NCBI RefSeq assembly: GCF_001625195.1 | Contig: NC_054391.1 | Span: 3,855,157 to 3,919,156, forward strand | Source of the DNA: Drechmeria coniospora | Taxonomy: Eukaryota; Ascomycota; Sordariomycetes; Hypocreales; Ophiocordycipitaceae | Reading direction: 5' to 3' | Length of the DNA: 64,000 nt | Shown: positions 1 to 10,567 of the stretch, piece after piece | How positions within the stretch are numbered: position 1 is the first letter of the stretch | How the letters are laid out: every line of letters begins with the position of its first letter | Translations under genes and position numbers: made by a program | The notes under the pieces: model-generated | The model's database searches: none | Told to the model about the DNA's origin: nothing | What the model saw: only the letters and a program-made list of their open reading frames with translations

Positions 1-371
1 CAAGTCTGGTGACGAGCGCTTCCCTTTCAACAATTTCACGTACTGTTTAACCCTCTTTTCAAAGTGCTTTTCATCTTTCGATCACTCTACTTGTGCGCTA
101 TCGGTCTCTGGCCAATATTTAGCTTTAGAAGACATATACCTCCCATTTAGAGCAGCATTCCCAAACTACTCGACTCGTCGAAGGAGCTTTACACAGGCTT
201 GGCATCCGACCAGACGGGGCTCTCACCCTCTGTGGCGTCCCGTTCCAGGGCACTCGGAAGGCGCCGCGCCAAAAGCATCCTCTGCAAATTACAACTCGGG
301 CCCCGGGGGGGCCAGATTTCAAATTTGAGCTGTTGCCGCTTCACTCGCCGTTACTGGGGCAATCCCTGTTG

Positions 372-403
<32 letters not shown>

Positions 404-438
404 GTTCAGCGGGTATTCCTACCTGATCCGAGGTCAAC
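1..438 (-). rRNA. 28S (LSU) rRNA, 5' part, cut by the window edge
   Basis: On the minus strand this reads from the conserved LSU 5' end (GACCTCGGATCAGGTAGG, ending at about 438) into the D1/D2 region. The conserved site used by the ITS4 primer lies at 381-400. Only about 438 bases are present; the rest lies left of the window. Transcription runs leftwards, so the array continues outside the window. The 5' end is placed by similarity to known LSU starts and may be off by one or two bases. Confidence 0.97.
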
Positions 439-597
439 TCTGTAAGATTGGGGCGTTTTACGGCGTGACCGTCTCCGCGCTCCGGTGCGAGGTGTGTGCT
501 ACTACGCAGGGGAGGCTGCGGCGAGGTCGCCACTGCATTTCGGGGGCGGCCAGGGCCGGCCCCCAACACCGCGCCCCCGGGGGGGCTCGAGGGTTGA
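439..597 (-). other. Internal transcribed spacer 2 (ITS2)
   Basis: This is the GC-rich spacer between 5.8S and 28S, about 159 bases, within the usual range for hypocrealean fungi. It is the best stretch, with ITS1, for naming the species. Confidence 0.95.
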
Positions 598-753
598 AAT
601 GACGCTCGAACAGGCATGCCCGCCAGAGTGCTGGCGGGCGCAATGTGCGTTCAAAGATTCGATGATTCACTGAATTCTGCAATTCACATTACTTATCGCA
701 TTTCGCTGCGTTCTTCATCGATGCCAGAACCAAGAGATCCGTTGTTGAAAGTT
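598..753 (-). rRNA. 5.8S rRNA
   Basis: The minus strand starts AACTTTCAACAACGGATCTC and contains the conserved GAACGCAGCGAAATGCGATA block. It ends near GAGCGTCATT, giving about 156 bases, the normal length. The ends are placed by family knowledge. Confidence 0.98.
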
Positions 754-924
754 TTGATTCATTTTTTGTTTGCGACTCAGAGCTGAGATTCCGCCGCGCG
801 GGCGATGGCAAAAGAGTTTGTTGGGTCCCCCGGCGGTGAGGGCGGGGGCGCCCGGGGGCGCCCTCTCCCGCCGCCGAAGCAACGTGTGGTAGTGTTCACA
901 GGGGTTTGGGAGTTGAAAACTCGG
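754..924 (-). other. Internal transcribed spacer 1 (ITS1)
   Basis: Spacer of about 171 bases between 18S and 5.8S. On the transcribed strand it begins with a stretch like CCGAGTTTTCAACTCCCAAA, typical of Hypocreales. Confidence 0.95.
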
Positions 925-1066
925 TAATGATCCCTCCGCTGGTTCACCAACGGAGACCTTGTTACGACTTTTACTTCCTCTAAACGACCAAATTTGGAGA
1001 GCTTTCCGGCCCTGAGTGGTAGTTGCCCACCTCTCTGGGCCAGTCCGGACGCCTCATTAAGCCGTT

Positions 1067-1112
<46 letters not shown>

Positions 1113-1583
1113 ATCAACGCAAGCTGATGACTTGCGCTTACTAGGGATTCCTCGTTGAAGAGCAATAATTGCAATGCTCTATCCCCAGCACGACGTGGTT
1201 TAACAAGATTACCCGGGCCTTCCGGCCAAGGGAGTACTCGCTGGCCACGTCAGTGTAGCGCGCGTGCGGCCCAGAACATCTAAGGGCATCACAGACCTGT
1301 TATTGCCTCAAACTTCCATCGGCTTGAGCCGATAGTCCCTCTAAGAAGCCAGCGTACTGCCGGAGCAATACGGGCTATTTAGCAGGTTAAGGTCTCGTTC
1401 GTTATCGCAATTAAGCAGACAAATCACTCCACCAACTAAGAACGGCCATGCACCACCACCCACAAAATCAAGAAAGAGCTCTCAATCTGTCAATCCTCAT
1501 TGTGTCTGGACCTGGTGAGTTTCCCCGTGTTGAGTCAAATTAAGCCGCAGGCTCCACCCCTGGTGGTGCCCTTCCGTCAATTT

Positions 1584-1616
<33 letters not shown>

Positions 1617-2720
1617 TGGAGCCCAAGCACTTTGATTTCTCGTAAGGTGCCGAACGAGTCAAAAAATAACATCGTCCGATCCCTAGTCGGCATAGTTTAT
1701 GGTTAAGACTACGACGGTATCTGATCGTCTTCGATCCCCTAACTTTCGTTCCTGATTAATGAAAACATCCTTGACAAATGCTTTCGCAGTAGTTAGTCTT
1801 CAAATGATCCAAGAATTTCACCTCTGACAATTGAATACTGATGCCCCCGACTGTCCCTATTAATCATTACGGCGGTCCTAGAAACCAACAAAATAGAACC
1901 GCGCGTCCTATTTCATTATTCCATGCTAATGTATTCGAGCATTGGCCTGCTTAGAGCACTCTAATTTTTTCAAAGTAAAAGTCCTGCTTCCCCGCCACAC
2001 CCAGTGAAGGGCATGGGGTTCCACAGAGGGAAAGGCCCGGCCGGACCAGTGCACGCGGTGAGGCGGACCGGCCAGCCAGGCCCAAGGTTCAACTACGAGC
2101 TTTTTAACCACAACAACTTTAATATACGCTATTGGAGCTGGAATTACCGCGGCTGCTGGCACCAGACTTGCCCTCCAATTGTTCCTCGTTAAGGGATTTA
2201 AATTGTACTCATTCCAATTACAAGACCCAAAAGAGCCCTGTATCAGTATTTATTGTCACTACCTCCCCGTATCGGGATTGGGTAATTTGCGCGCCTGCTG
2301 CCTTCCTTGGATGTAGTAGCCGTTTCTCAGGCTCCTTCTCCGGGGTCGAGCCCTAACCCTCCGTTACCCGTTGCAACCATGTTTGGCCACTACCCAAACA
2401 TCGAAAGTTGATAGGGAAGAAATTTGAATGAGCCATCGCCGGCGCAAGGCCATGCGATTCGAGCAGTTATCATGAATCACCAGAGAGCCCAGAGGGCATT
2501 GGTTTTTAATCTAATAAATACATCCCTTCCGAAGTCGGGATTGATTTGCATGTATTAGCTCTAGAATTACCACGGTTATCCAAGTAGTAAGGTACTATCA
2601 AATAAACGATAACTTATATAATGAGCCATTCGCAGTTTCGCCGTATAATTGCTTATACTTAGACATGCATGGCTTAATCTTTGAGACAAGCATATGACTA
2701 CTGGCAGAATCAACCAGGTA
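925..2720 (-). rRNA. 18S (SSU) rRNA, complete
   Basis: The minus strand begins TACCTGGTTGATTCTGCCAG at 2720 and ends with GGAGGGATCATTA at 925. The length of 1796 bases is that of an uninterrupted fungal SSU. Group I introns, which are common in SSU genes of insect- and nematode-associated Hypocreales, are therefore absent from this copy. Confidence 0.98.
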
Positions 2721-3413
2721 ACTATCGTTCGCCGGGGTTGGCCTACCGGCGCCCGAGAGCGCCGGAGAGAGTTCCAAGTTACTGGTCGGCGTCCGCTGGG
2801 GACGCGGCGCCGCGGCGCTTCCGGCGAGGCCGGCCGCGCTGCTGCGCCAATCCGCTTTCCCCCTCTCAGTTCCCCAGGGCATCCGTCCGCCGCGCCGGCC
2901 CGCTGTGGGCGGTGCGGCTTGGGCGCCCCAGGAGGAGGACTCAGCGCCCTGCATCGGCCATTGCGGCGTCCGCAGGGCGTGGTTGCCCCCTGCTGCTCCG
3001 CGGGTGGTGGTGGCCAGCGGCCTTCCACCCACAGAACCCACAGGCCGGCGGCGCGAGGGAGACCCTCCCGCCGCCAGCCCGCCTACCCCAGTACGTCGTG
3101 AAGCCTGAGCGACCGATTTCGTGGAGGTCGACGCCCACTGTGATCCCCCCGCGAGCGAGACCGAAGCCTGCAAGCCTGTTCAGAGGGCCACGTAGCGGGC
3201 GTCTGCAAGACATGGTACGTGTGCGAGGCGCTGCGGTCAGCGCCTCGGCGAGCCCCCAGTGCGCTCCTTGTCCCCCGGCGGTCGCTGAGGGTGGCGGGCC
3301 GCGGCGCGCTGGCAGGCTGATCAGTTGTCCCAATCACCCGGCCAGCGCCGCCGCGCCGCCGCCGGCTCGAACTCAATCGAACCGACCCCTCTCATATACC
3401 CACCGACTCCATC

Positions 3414-3514
3414 GGTGGGCCGGCCACGCCAGCCGCAGCTCGTGGGCCACTTTTTATTTTCCGCAAAATTCATTTGTATGGGAAAACAAAAAAATCGACT
3501 CACGGCCTGCGCGC
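3414..3514. repeat. IGS direct repeat, copy A
   Basis: 101-bp block closely matching 4629-4729. It has a GC-rich left part followed by an AT-rich core around ATTTTCCGCAAAATTC and GTATGGGAAAACAAAAAAA. It lies about 690 bases upstream of the 18S 5' end. Its position and AT-rich core within GC-rich spacer would suit a Pol I promoter, but that is inference. Confidence 0.85.
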
Positions 3515-3970
3515 AGCCACGCCAACCACCCGCCGCCCAGCTGGTAGCCGTGAAAACGAGTGCATAGCGTGCCCCTCGCCCAGGCGCACACGCCGGCGTC
3601 GTTGGATTTTGCGTGCGACGCCGGGCGATGACGCTGCAGGGTAGCTGCAGGGTAGGTGTAGGGTAGTCAGCCTTGTGCATCCGCCCCCTCAGCCTCGCGC
3701 ACCAACGGGCCTACCCTATACCCGCCTACCCTGTACCCCGCGCGCCAACGGGGCCGGCCGGGCGCCTGCCAGGAATGCCAGCGTGTTCCCCGGATTTGGC
3801 CGAGGGCAGCCAGCCTGTCGGCGTGGCCGGGGGCCGCCTGGGGGGGGCGCAAAACGCGACGGAGGCGAAACGGCCATGCTTTTCAAAAAGTCACCTAGTG
3901 GCTGCATGAGAAACGGGCTGGCATCCGGGCGAGACCGAACTTGGTGGGGAAGGTGCAGTGTGAGCAGGCT

Positions 3971-4460
3971 ACCTACCCTGCACCCCGACGGCGTCCCGAC
4001 CTACCCTGCACCTACCATGTGCACCACGCCTCGGCAAGGCGGGAGGCAACGTGCGCGGCACCTACCCTGCACTTACCCTGTACCTGACCTACCCTGTACC
4101 CGACCTACCCTGCACCTATCATGTGCACCACGCCTCGGCAAGGCGGGAGGCAACGTGCGCGGCACCTACCCTGCACTTACCCTGTACCCGACCTACCCTG
4201 CACCTATCATGTGCACCACGCCTCGGCAAGGCGGGAGGCAACGTGCGCGGCACCTACCCTGCACCTACCCTGTACCTGACCTACCCTGTACCCGACCTAC
4301 CCTGCACCTCACCACCTACCCTGCACCTACCCTGTACCTGCACCTCACCACCTACCCTGCACCTACCCTGTACCTACCCTGTACCCGACCTACCCTGCAC
4401 CTCACCACCTACCCTACACCTACCCTGTACCTACCCTGCACCCGACCTACCCTGCACCTG
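3971..4460. repeat. IGS array of TACCCTGCAC / TACCCTGTAC words
   Basis: Dozens of near-copies of CCTACCCTGCAC or CCTACCCTGTAC run head to tail. Inside are three copies of a longer unit starting CATGTGCACCACGCCTCGGC at 4016, 4120 and 4208. Scattered single copies occur to the right (about 4567 and 4781). Copies in the opposite orientation (GCAGGGTAG) lie at 3636-3668. The unit is not the fungal telomere repeat TTAGGG. Confidence 0.9.
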
Positions 4461-4628
4461 CTCACACCCGCCCCGCGCCGCAGGAAGCCCTCTGCGCCGG
4501 GCCAAAAACCCCCCCGTACCTCCGAGCACAGCGCCACCGCACCCGCTAACAACTCGCCAATATTTGCCTACCCTGCACGCCCCCGGGGTGCCCGCCGCCC
4601 CTCTCCTCATGGTCCCGCCGGCGCCCTC

Positions 4629-4729
4629 GGCGGCCCGCCCACGCCGGGCGCAGCTCGCGGGCCACTTCTGATTTTCCGCAAAATTCGTTTGTATGGGAAA
4701 ACAAAAAAATCGACTCACGGCCCGCGCGC
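4629..4729. repeat. IGS direct repeat, copy B
   Basis: Second copy of the 101-bp block at 3414-3514, same orientation and length, differing at scattered positions. The two copies flank the TACCCTGCAC array with a spacing of 1215 bases. A duplicated spacer promoter is one reading; unequal exchange within the spacer is another. Confidence 0.85.
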
Positions 4730-5274
4730 GCCGCCCCTGCCGCCCGTCGAGCGAGTCGCCGCGACCAAGTCCACCCGGCCTACCCTGCACCTCGCGCGGT
4801 CGCGGGCGCCGCCGGATGCGCGACGGCCTCCGGCGTTCCCAAACGTCTGCGCTGCGGGCGCACATGACATGACATCCCCTACGCCAGCCCGGCGCGCGGG
4901 CCCGGCATTGGGGAAATCGAGGCGAAGGACGGCTTACCCTCAGCAGATCGTAACAACAAGGCTACTCTACTGCTGGGGCCGCCTTCATCGCCGCGAGCCG
5001 TTGCTTGGGCAGCGCTCAAGTGAACATACGGGGTGTAACCTCTAATATTACCTCCCCTCCCATCCTCTGTCAGGCGTAGATGAGTAGGGATAATAGATGT
5101 CGTACCAAGCGTGTTGTTTTTTGTTTTTCTGTTTCCTTGCAACTCTCTGTTTTCGTGTGCATCCGTGCTGTTTCCGCAATTTTCCATACTATCTAACCTT
5201 TCAAACGTTGTTGAAATCGTAATCGTACGTTCCGCTCGCCGTACTGACAGGCGAGGCCGCTAATGTTGAATTAG

Positions 5275-6579
5275 ATGCTTCGACGCGCATCTGGTCGTGG
5301 TCGCGGTTTTTCCGATGCCGCTGTCGCTGCCGCCGCAGAAGTCGCTGCCCCCATCGTCGCTCCCCCAGCTCCTGTCGACGCGGCCGCCTCTCTCTTGGCT
5401 GCTCTTCAATGGGCCAATCCATCGCTCGACCCTGCGACTCTTGCCGCTGCTCTCGCCGCTCTTGCTGCTGCGCCTGCCGCAGTTGCGGCCGTTCCCTTGC
5501 CGGCAGTCGCGGCTTCGTCCGCTGTCATTCCTCCGCCGCCCAGACGCACAGCTAGTGGCGAAGCCACGATAGGTGTCGCCGCCCCTCCCCCAGCTCGGGA
5601 GACTCCTGTGCCTCCTCCTGTCCGTTCGATCAACGTCGGTCCCGCTCGTGCTCTTCCCGCGACGAACCCTGCGACTGGCGCTTCGTCTGATGCGCAGGCG
5701 CGCGCGAAAGCGCGTGCCGCTATTCTGGCGCGCCTCGACGCCGAGGAGGATGAGGACCTCGGTCTCGATGACGACGACGAAAAGGAATTTTTCGGATGGT
5801 GACGAGGTCGCTCCTGGTGAAGCGGTATGCGTCCTGCGACAGGCTACCTAGTACGCGTGAGAGGGGGTTGGAGCGCTAATAGTTTCGTCATCGCTAGGAG
5901 CGCGCTGGCAAGAGTCCCGCTGGCGGCCTTCGGGCCGTCCCTTGCATTCGCTGTATTGCTCAGCGCCTCGATTGCGCCGACCGTCCGGAGCGCCCTTCTG
6001 GGCGCTGCGGCGGTTGTTATGCTTCCGGTCGCGCTTGTCAGTCCGCCCCCCCTGTCGTTGCGTCGACTTGGCGTGCTTAGGTGGCCGCCGCCGACGCGAC
6101 TGCCGCTAAACAGAGGGCGGCTCTCAAGATCATGCGCACTGCTTGCGCTGCTTTCCGCCACCTTTTGTTGTTAGAAAAGGCGGGGTTCCTGCCCAAGTGC
6201 GTTATCGCCTTCTTTTCCGCTGTTGTCGTAAACGTATGAACTGACCTTTTTTTTTTTTTTTTTTTGCAGAGGCGCCGCACTGTCGTTCTTATCGGGCAGT
6301 GCCGCCCTTCCGGCTGCGGCTGCCCCTTCGATATTTGGGGCCATGCCCCTGTATTCGCCCGGCACCGCTTTTTATGCAATCCCTCACCCCATGGTGCCCG
6401 GTATGGTTGGTGCTGTCGGTGCATCGCTAACTCCATTCCTCGCAACGTTGCCTACTTTGGCTTCTCCCCATACGCTGGCTCCGCGTAAGCGTCCGTCCGG
6501 CGGCGATTTTCCGTCGACTCCGACTGTTGTTCCTGCTCGCAAACGCTTACGTACCTCCCCGTCCGGCCGTATAGGTTAG
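5275..6579 (+). pseudogene. Broken gene for an Ala-rich, Cys-rich protein of unknown function
   Basis: An open frame from ATG 5275 encodes an Ala/Pro-rich protein with an acidic end (DDDDEKEFFGW) and stops at 5800-5802. In the +1 frame the reading continues as DGDEVAPGEA to 5824. A good intron follows (GTATGC donor at 5825, GCTAAT branch site, TAG acceptor at 5895-5897). The next exon from 5898 encodes PCIRCIAQRLDC...GRCGGCYASGRAC, a paired Cys pattern like those of many fungal orphan proteins, then an in-frame TAG at 6078-6080. The same frame then runs on as AAKQRAALKIMRTACAAFRH to about 6227. A 19-T tract with TTGCAG at 6269 looks like a second intron end. The last part, in another frame, is Ala/Pro-rich with basic KRP and KRLR clusters. 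Codon use is less GCC-biased than in the neighbours. Function unknown; a relic of a mobile or expanded family is possible. Confidence 0.6.
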
Positions 6580-7527
6580 GTTGCCGGCGCTGCTGCACCA
6601 GCTGCGGTTGGCTCAACTCGAAGAGCCGTATCGCGACGTTAAGGCCGCCGTGCCCTTCCTTCGTCGTCCGCGGAGGTTATCGAGGTGGACGATAAGTCCG
6701 TTGAGTGAGGGGGTAGGAGTTGCAGCGGAGCTATTATGCTTGCTGCGTCGACAACGGGTAGGCTGGGCCTCGGTAGGCGGTAGGGCCCCGTAGTGGATGA
6801 GATTTTGCTGAGGTGTTTTTCAAATTGAACCCAAGCTACTGTATGCTGTATATCGTCCAACGGTTTCTACGTTGGGTCTTGATATCCCGTCTATTTGACT
6901 AGGGCTTTGTCTCTATATCCGCAACCAACTTTCTTGCAGCGAGTCTCGAGAATAAGCTCAATATTACGTTCACTCCCCGTTGTTGGGAGGGGGGTCGGTT
7001 GGGGGTCCGTAGTTCGCTTACAGGACCATTTGCCTAAGGTAATTCTGGTCCGTCTGTAGCCGCGTTTATAGTGAAGTAGCAGGTGGCTCATGACTGGTAC
7101 CACACCTGGATGTCGTTGAGTTTTGTGTGCGCGATGGCTTGCGTTTGCTGCTTTGACCCTGTGGCGCAACGACGTGTGATATTTTTGCACATGTTCTCTT
7201 CCCCTTCGATTGCCCAATTTTCCTCTTCTTTACGATGCACATTCCAGTTGTTATTTTTGTTTTTCACGTCATGCATGACCTGAGAAAATTATTACCCGTC
7301 GCATTTACTGTATCTTCGAGATTCATGGCGTCCTAGGAGTATCCTTGTCATTCTGTTGCTACTTATCCCTGAGCCGTCATCCTGACGGTCTCTCCCTGTG
7401 GGTTCTGTCCTCCCAAGGCCCATGCCATGCAGCTTGTCATTCTCCTATGATGCGACGACATGCAGACACCAGCAACGCAACTTGTCAAAAGCAATATCAT
7501 CCTGCACCCGTCGCCGGCCCATCCGTT
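6580..7527. other. Gene-free interval
   Basis: No coding region can be supported. The base composition is more AT-rich than the flanks. It separates the broken gene from the 3' end of Argonaute and should contain the Argonaute 3' UTR. Confidence 0.6.
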
Positions 7528-10500
7528 CTAGATGTACCACATGGTGCTGCGGAAGAAGTCACGCTGGCGCACTTCTCCATCGGCCGGGGCCTTGCCACTG
7601 GCGGGCTTGCCACCCAGGCTGAGCAACGGAGGCGCCTCGTCACCTGGCCGAGGCATGCTGCCGATTGTGACACCCTTGGCGACCTTGTCCCGAATCATTT
7701 CGTGACCCTTGGCGCCGACGCGGAAGCCTTCGCTCGAGGCAACGTTCTCGTGGCAGCGTGCGCGGTTGCCCGCGAGGTGAGCATAGTAGACGGCGGGATG
7801 CAAGGAGACGGGCGTTGTCGATCGCGCGTACGAGTAGCACTGGTGGTAAATCATTCTTTGAAAGTCGTTGACAGGCACATTCATCTCGTCGAGGATGACG
7901 TGATAGTGAACGGGGCGGGCGGTTCCTTGGATCGCCACGTGCGAGCACAGGTAAAAGTCCCACATGAACGGGTGCGTCACCTCCCTCTCGACGACGGTGC
8001 CGGGCAGAGCATTTCCATTCTTGTCACCACGCTCCGGGAACAATCGGATGTGGTGTCGCTTCGTGGCAATGACGACGGTGAACTTGGGCAGCTCCCTCTT
8101 GGGTGCGGCGTTGCGGAGGAAGGCCTTTATCTCCGAAATCTCCTGATCCAGCACCTGGGCAAACTGGCCTTCCGCGACGCCATCTCGAAAGTAGATGACG
8201 TGCCTGGGGAACTGACCGTCGTGCCCAACCTGCCAATGCTTCACGAGCTGGCCGAAGAGGAAGTGCACGTTGGCCGGCAGCAAAATTTCCTGGCGGTATC
8301 CGTTGTTCTCTACCATGGCTGCGTACCGCGTCGCGTCGCGGTCGACGCTCATCGTCATGGCGGCTGTCGAGGGCGCGTTGCCGCCAGGCACGGCATGCGA
8401 CACGTCGACGCCGACCATCATCGTCGGCCGTTCCTTCGGGAAGTACGTCTTCTGCATCTTCCAGGGGGGCAGGGTGCGTGAGGTGGCGCCGCCGAGCTTC
8501 GCGTTCACCTTCAGGCAGACGTTCGAGTGGTACTGGCCACTGTTTCGCCTCACGGCCTCGCCGTTGACAACCTGCGACAGAATGCCGAACCGGCAGTCGG
8601 CCGACTTCTTGAGCCGCACGTAGTGCGGGCTGTTCTTGTGGGCGACGACGACGAAGAGCAGCTGCGGGTATCCGCGTTGCTGCACCATCTGGTCGTGAGC
8701 CCAGGCCACGGCGTCAGCGGCGTCATGTCTCACGCCAGCGGGCAGGTTGAGCAGCAGGGCCTCGGCCGGACACTTGCCGCCGTGGCCGAGGAACGTTTCG
8801 CGAAAAGTCCTGGCGAACTGCTGGAGCGACGGAAATTCGACGCAAGCGTCCATGGCCACAAACGCCCAGCTCTGGAGCGGAGCCTGGTTCTGCGTGAAAA
8901 ATTTCTTTCCGCGCAGGTCCCAGCGACCCGAGAACTTGGGGTCCGCGCTGCCCTGTCCGAAGTCGACCCGAGGCGGGTTGATGAGGCGGGCGTCCGTCCG
9001 GGTGAAGCCGATGTCGAACCTGACGCCGTACGCGGCGAGGTACGGATCTTGCTGCTGCCGAAGCTTGGCGACGTGCTTTACAATGTCGGCCTTGCGAACG
9101 TCTGGGCGCGTCACGGCCACCTTGATCATAGCCGCCGTCTGTTCGGGGTTAAGCTTCAAGGGGTACCGCTGCATCGGCTGCAGCACCGCATACTCCATGG
9201 GAATAAAGCCAGCCTTGCCGGCGTCGATGAGCGGCAGGTTTGGGTTCTTCAGCCAGACTTTGTAGCGCTGGGCATAATAGTCGGCCACCGACGTTGGGCT
9301 GCCCTCATAGTCGAACTTGACATTCTTGGCCGTCGCTCCTTCCTCGCCGTACTTCTGGTCAAAGGCGAAGTCTTTGATTGTATAGACCTTGTCTTTATCC
9401 TGTCGGCCTGCGTGGTCGATCTTGAACCGCAGCCGGCGGAGCTTGCGGAGCTGCTTGAAGGCGTCGGATGACTCCCAAGCGCCGCCGCGGTGCTTTACGG
9501 CCCAAAACTCCCGAGCCATCGCGGCCGGGTTGGCTCGGCCCCAACGAGAGGCATCGCAAGCGGCGAGGAACCGCATCATGACCTTGTCCACCGTCTCGGG
9601 CGCCATCCAGAAGCAAGTGTTGGCCACGTCGGCATTGAGCGCAAGGCCGATGCCTCCCTGGGCGAGGTTGTGGCTGAGGCGGACCGAGGCGTAGACTCCC
9701 TTGTGGACGACAATAGTGCCGCCAGCGCCGGCGAGGGTGATGCCTCGTTCGCCGTCCTCATAGAAGTTTCTCTTGATCATTACCATGTTCTGGGAAGGGA
9801 ACTGACGAACGAGGTGGTCGATGAAGTTCATGGCCGCCTGTACCGCCGCATCGAAGGAGCACTTCTGCTGAAGGTAGAGCTGGAGGGCGGCCATGTTGAC
9901 CTCGGTCGTGCGCCGAATCTTAACGTGAAACAAGGCGCCATCGCGACGAGCGGCACCCGGAGGGCGCCTGCCTTCGTCCAAGTCGACGCGGAAGCGAAGC
10001 TCACCCCCGTCGACCAAGACGGCAGCCCAGGCAAGCTTCCTGCCGTCGAAGATCCACATGGGATAGTTGTAGTTGGCAAGGGCTCGCTTTGTTGTCTCGT
10101 GGGCCCAAATCTTGCCAAGCACAACCGCCGCCTTCTTGTCAACGTCTGGCGAGATGGCGATCTGGAAAGCGAGGGAAACGATGAGCGGTAAGCCACGGCG
10201 AAGAGCACGGCCGTCGACAACTTACATCGTATTGATACACTTTCTTGGCGAAGTCAAACGACTTCATGCGGTACTGATTGACGTCCACCTTGATGGGTTT
10301 TCCCTCCGAATTGAACTTGTTGTTGCGGAGGGTAAACATCGACATTGCCGTGTCCTTTAGGTAGGCATCCGGAGGCAGCTCTACGCGAGTGTTTTCCTTG
10401 GCCCCCTTCGACGCCGCTTTGGCCGGATCGTAGCCCATGGCAGGGGACCAACCGGGGGCCGAGGCCTGGCCAGGATTGACCGAGCGGCGAGGCGACGTCG

Positions 10501-10567
10501 ACGGTCGTCGAGAGACGGGGGAGCCTCCGCCCACCGGCGGAGCGGGCAAGCGGCCTCGATCAGACAT
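7528..10567 (-). CDS. Argonaute protein (RNA silencing slicer)
   Basis: Two coding exons: 10567-10226 and 10161-7528, with a 64-base GT-AG intron, giving 991 residues. The junction restores KVYQYD-IAISPDVDKK, a conserved Argonaute stretch. An N-terminal domain is followed by a PAZ domain at roughly residues 315-455, ending in a typical ADYYAQRYKVWLKNPNLPL segment, then MID and PIWI. The slicer tetrad is complete: D700 (GVDVSHAVPG), E739 (NGYRQEI), D774 (YFRDGVAEGQ) and H909 (VYYAHLAGNRARCH). The protein should bind small RNAs and cut matching RNA in quelling or meiotic silencing; whether it is the QDE-2 or the SMS-2 orthologue cannot be decided here. The first in-frame ATG is at 10567. It is the first intact gene beside the rDNA array and is transcribed towards it. 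Upstream lies a pyrimidine-rich leader on its own strand. Confidence 0.95.

Larger units (their letters stand above)
2721..5050 (-). other. rDNA external/intergenic spacer and array edge
   Basis: GC-rich sequence upstream of 18S. It must contain the 5' external transcribed spacer and probably the Pol I promoter. It carries a duplicated 101-bp block and a TACCCTGCAC-type array (listed separately). Long open frames here, for example 3675-5045, are by-products of GC-rich repeats. No second rDNA unit follows, so this is read as the junction of the array with single-copy DNA. The right boundary is a guess, since no sharp transition is visible. Confidence 0.75.

Noticed and set aside
925..2720. Group I intron in 18S
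   Set aside because: The length of 1796 bases leaves no room for one.
3971..4460. TACCCTGCAC array as a telomere or subtelomere
   Set aside because: The unit does not match TTAGGG/CCCTAA and lies within rDNA spacer; housekeeping genes continue to the right.
3675..5045. 456-codon open frame in the rDNA spacer
   Set aside because: It runs through tandem TACCCTGCAC copies and GC-rich spacer; the composition explains the lack of stops and there is no domain.
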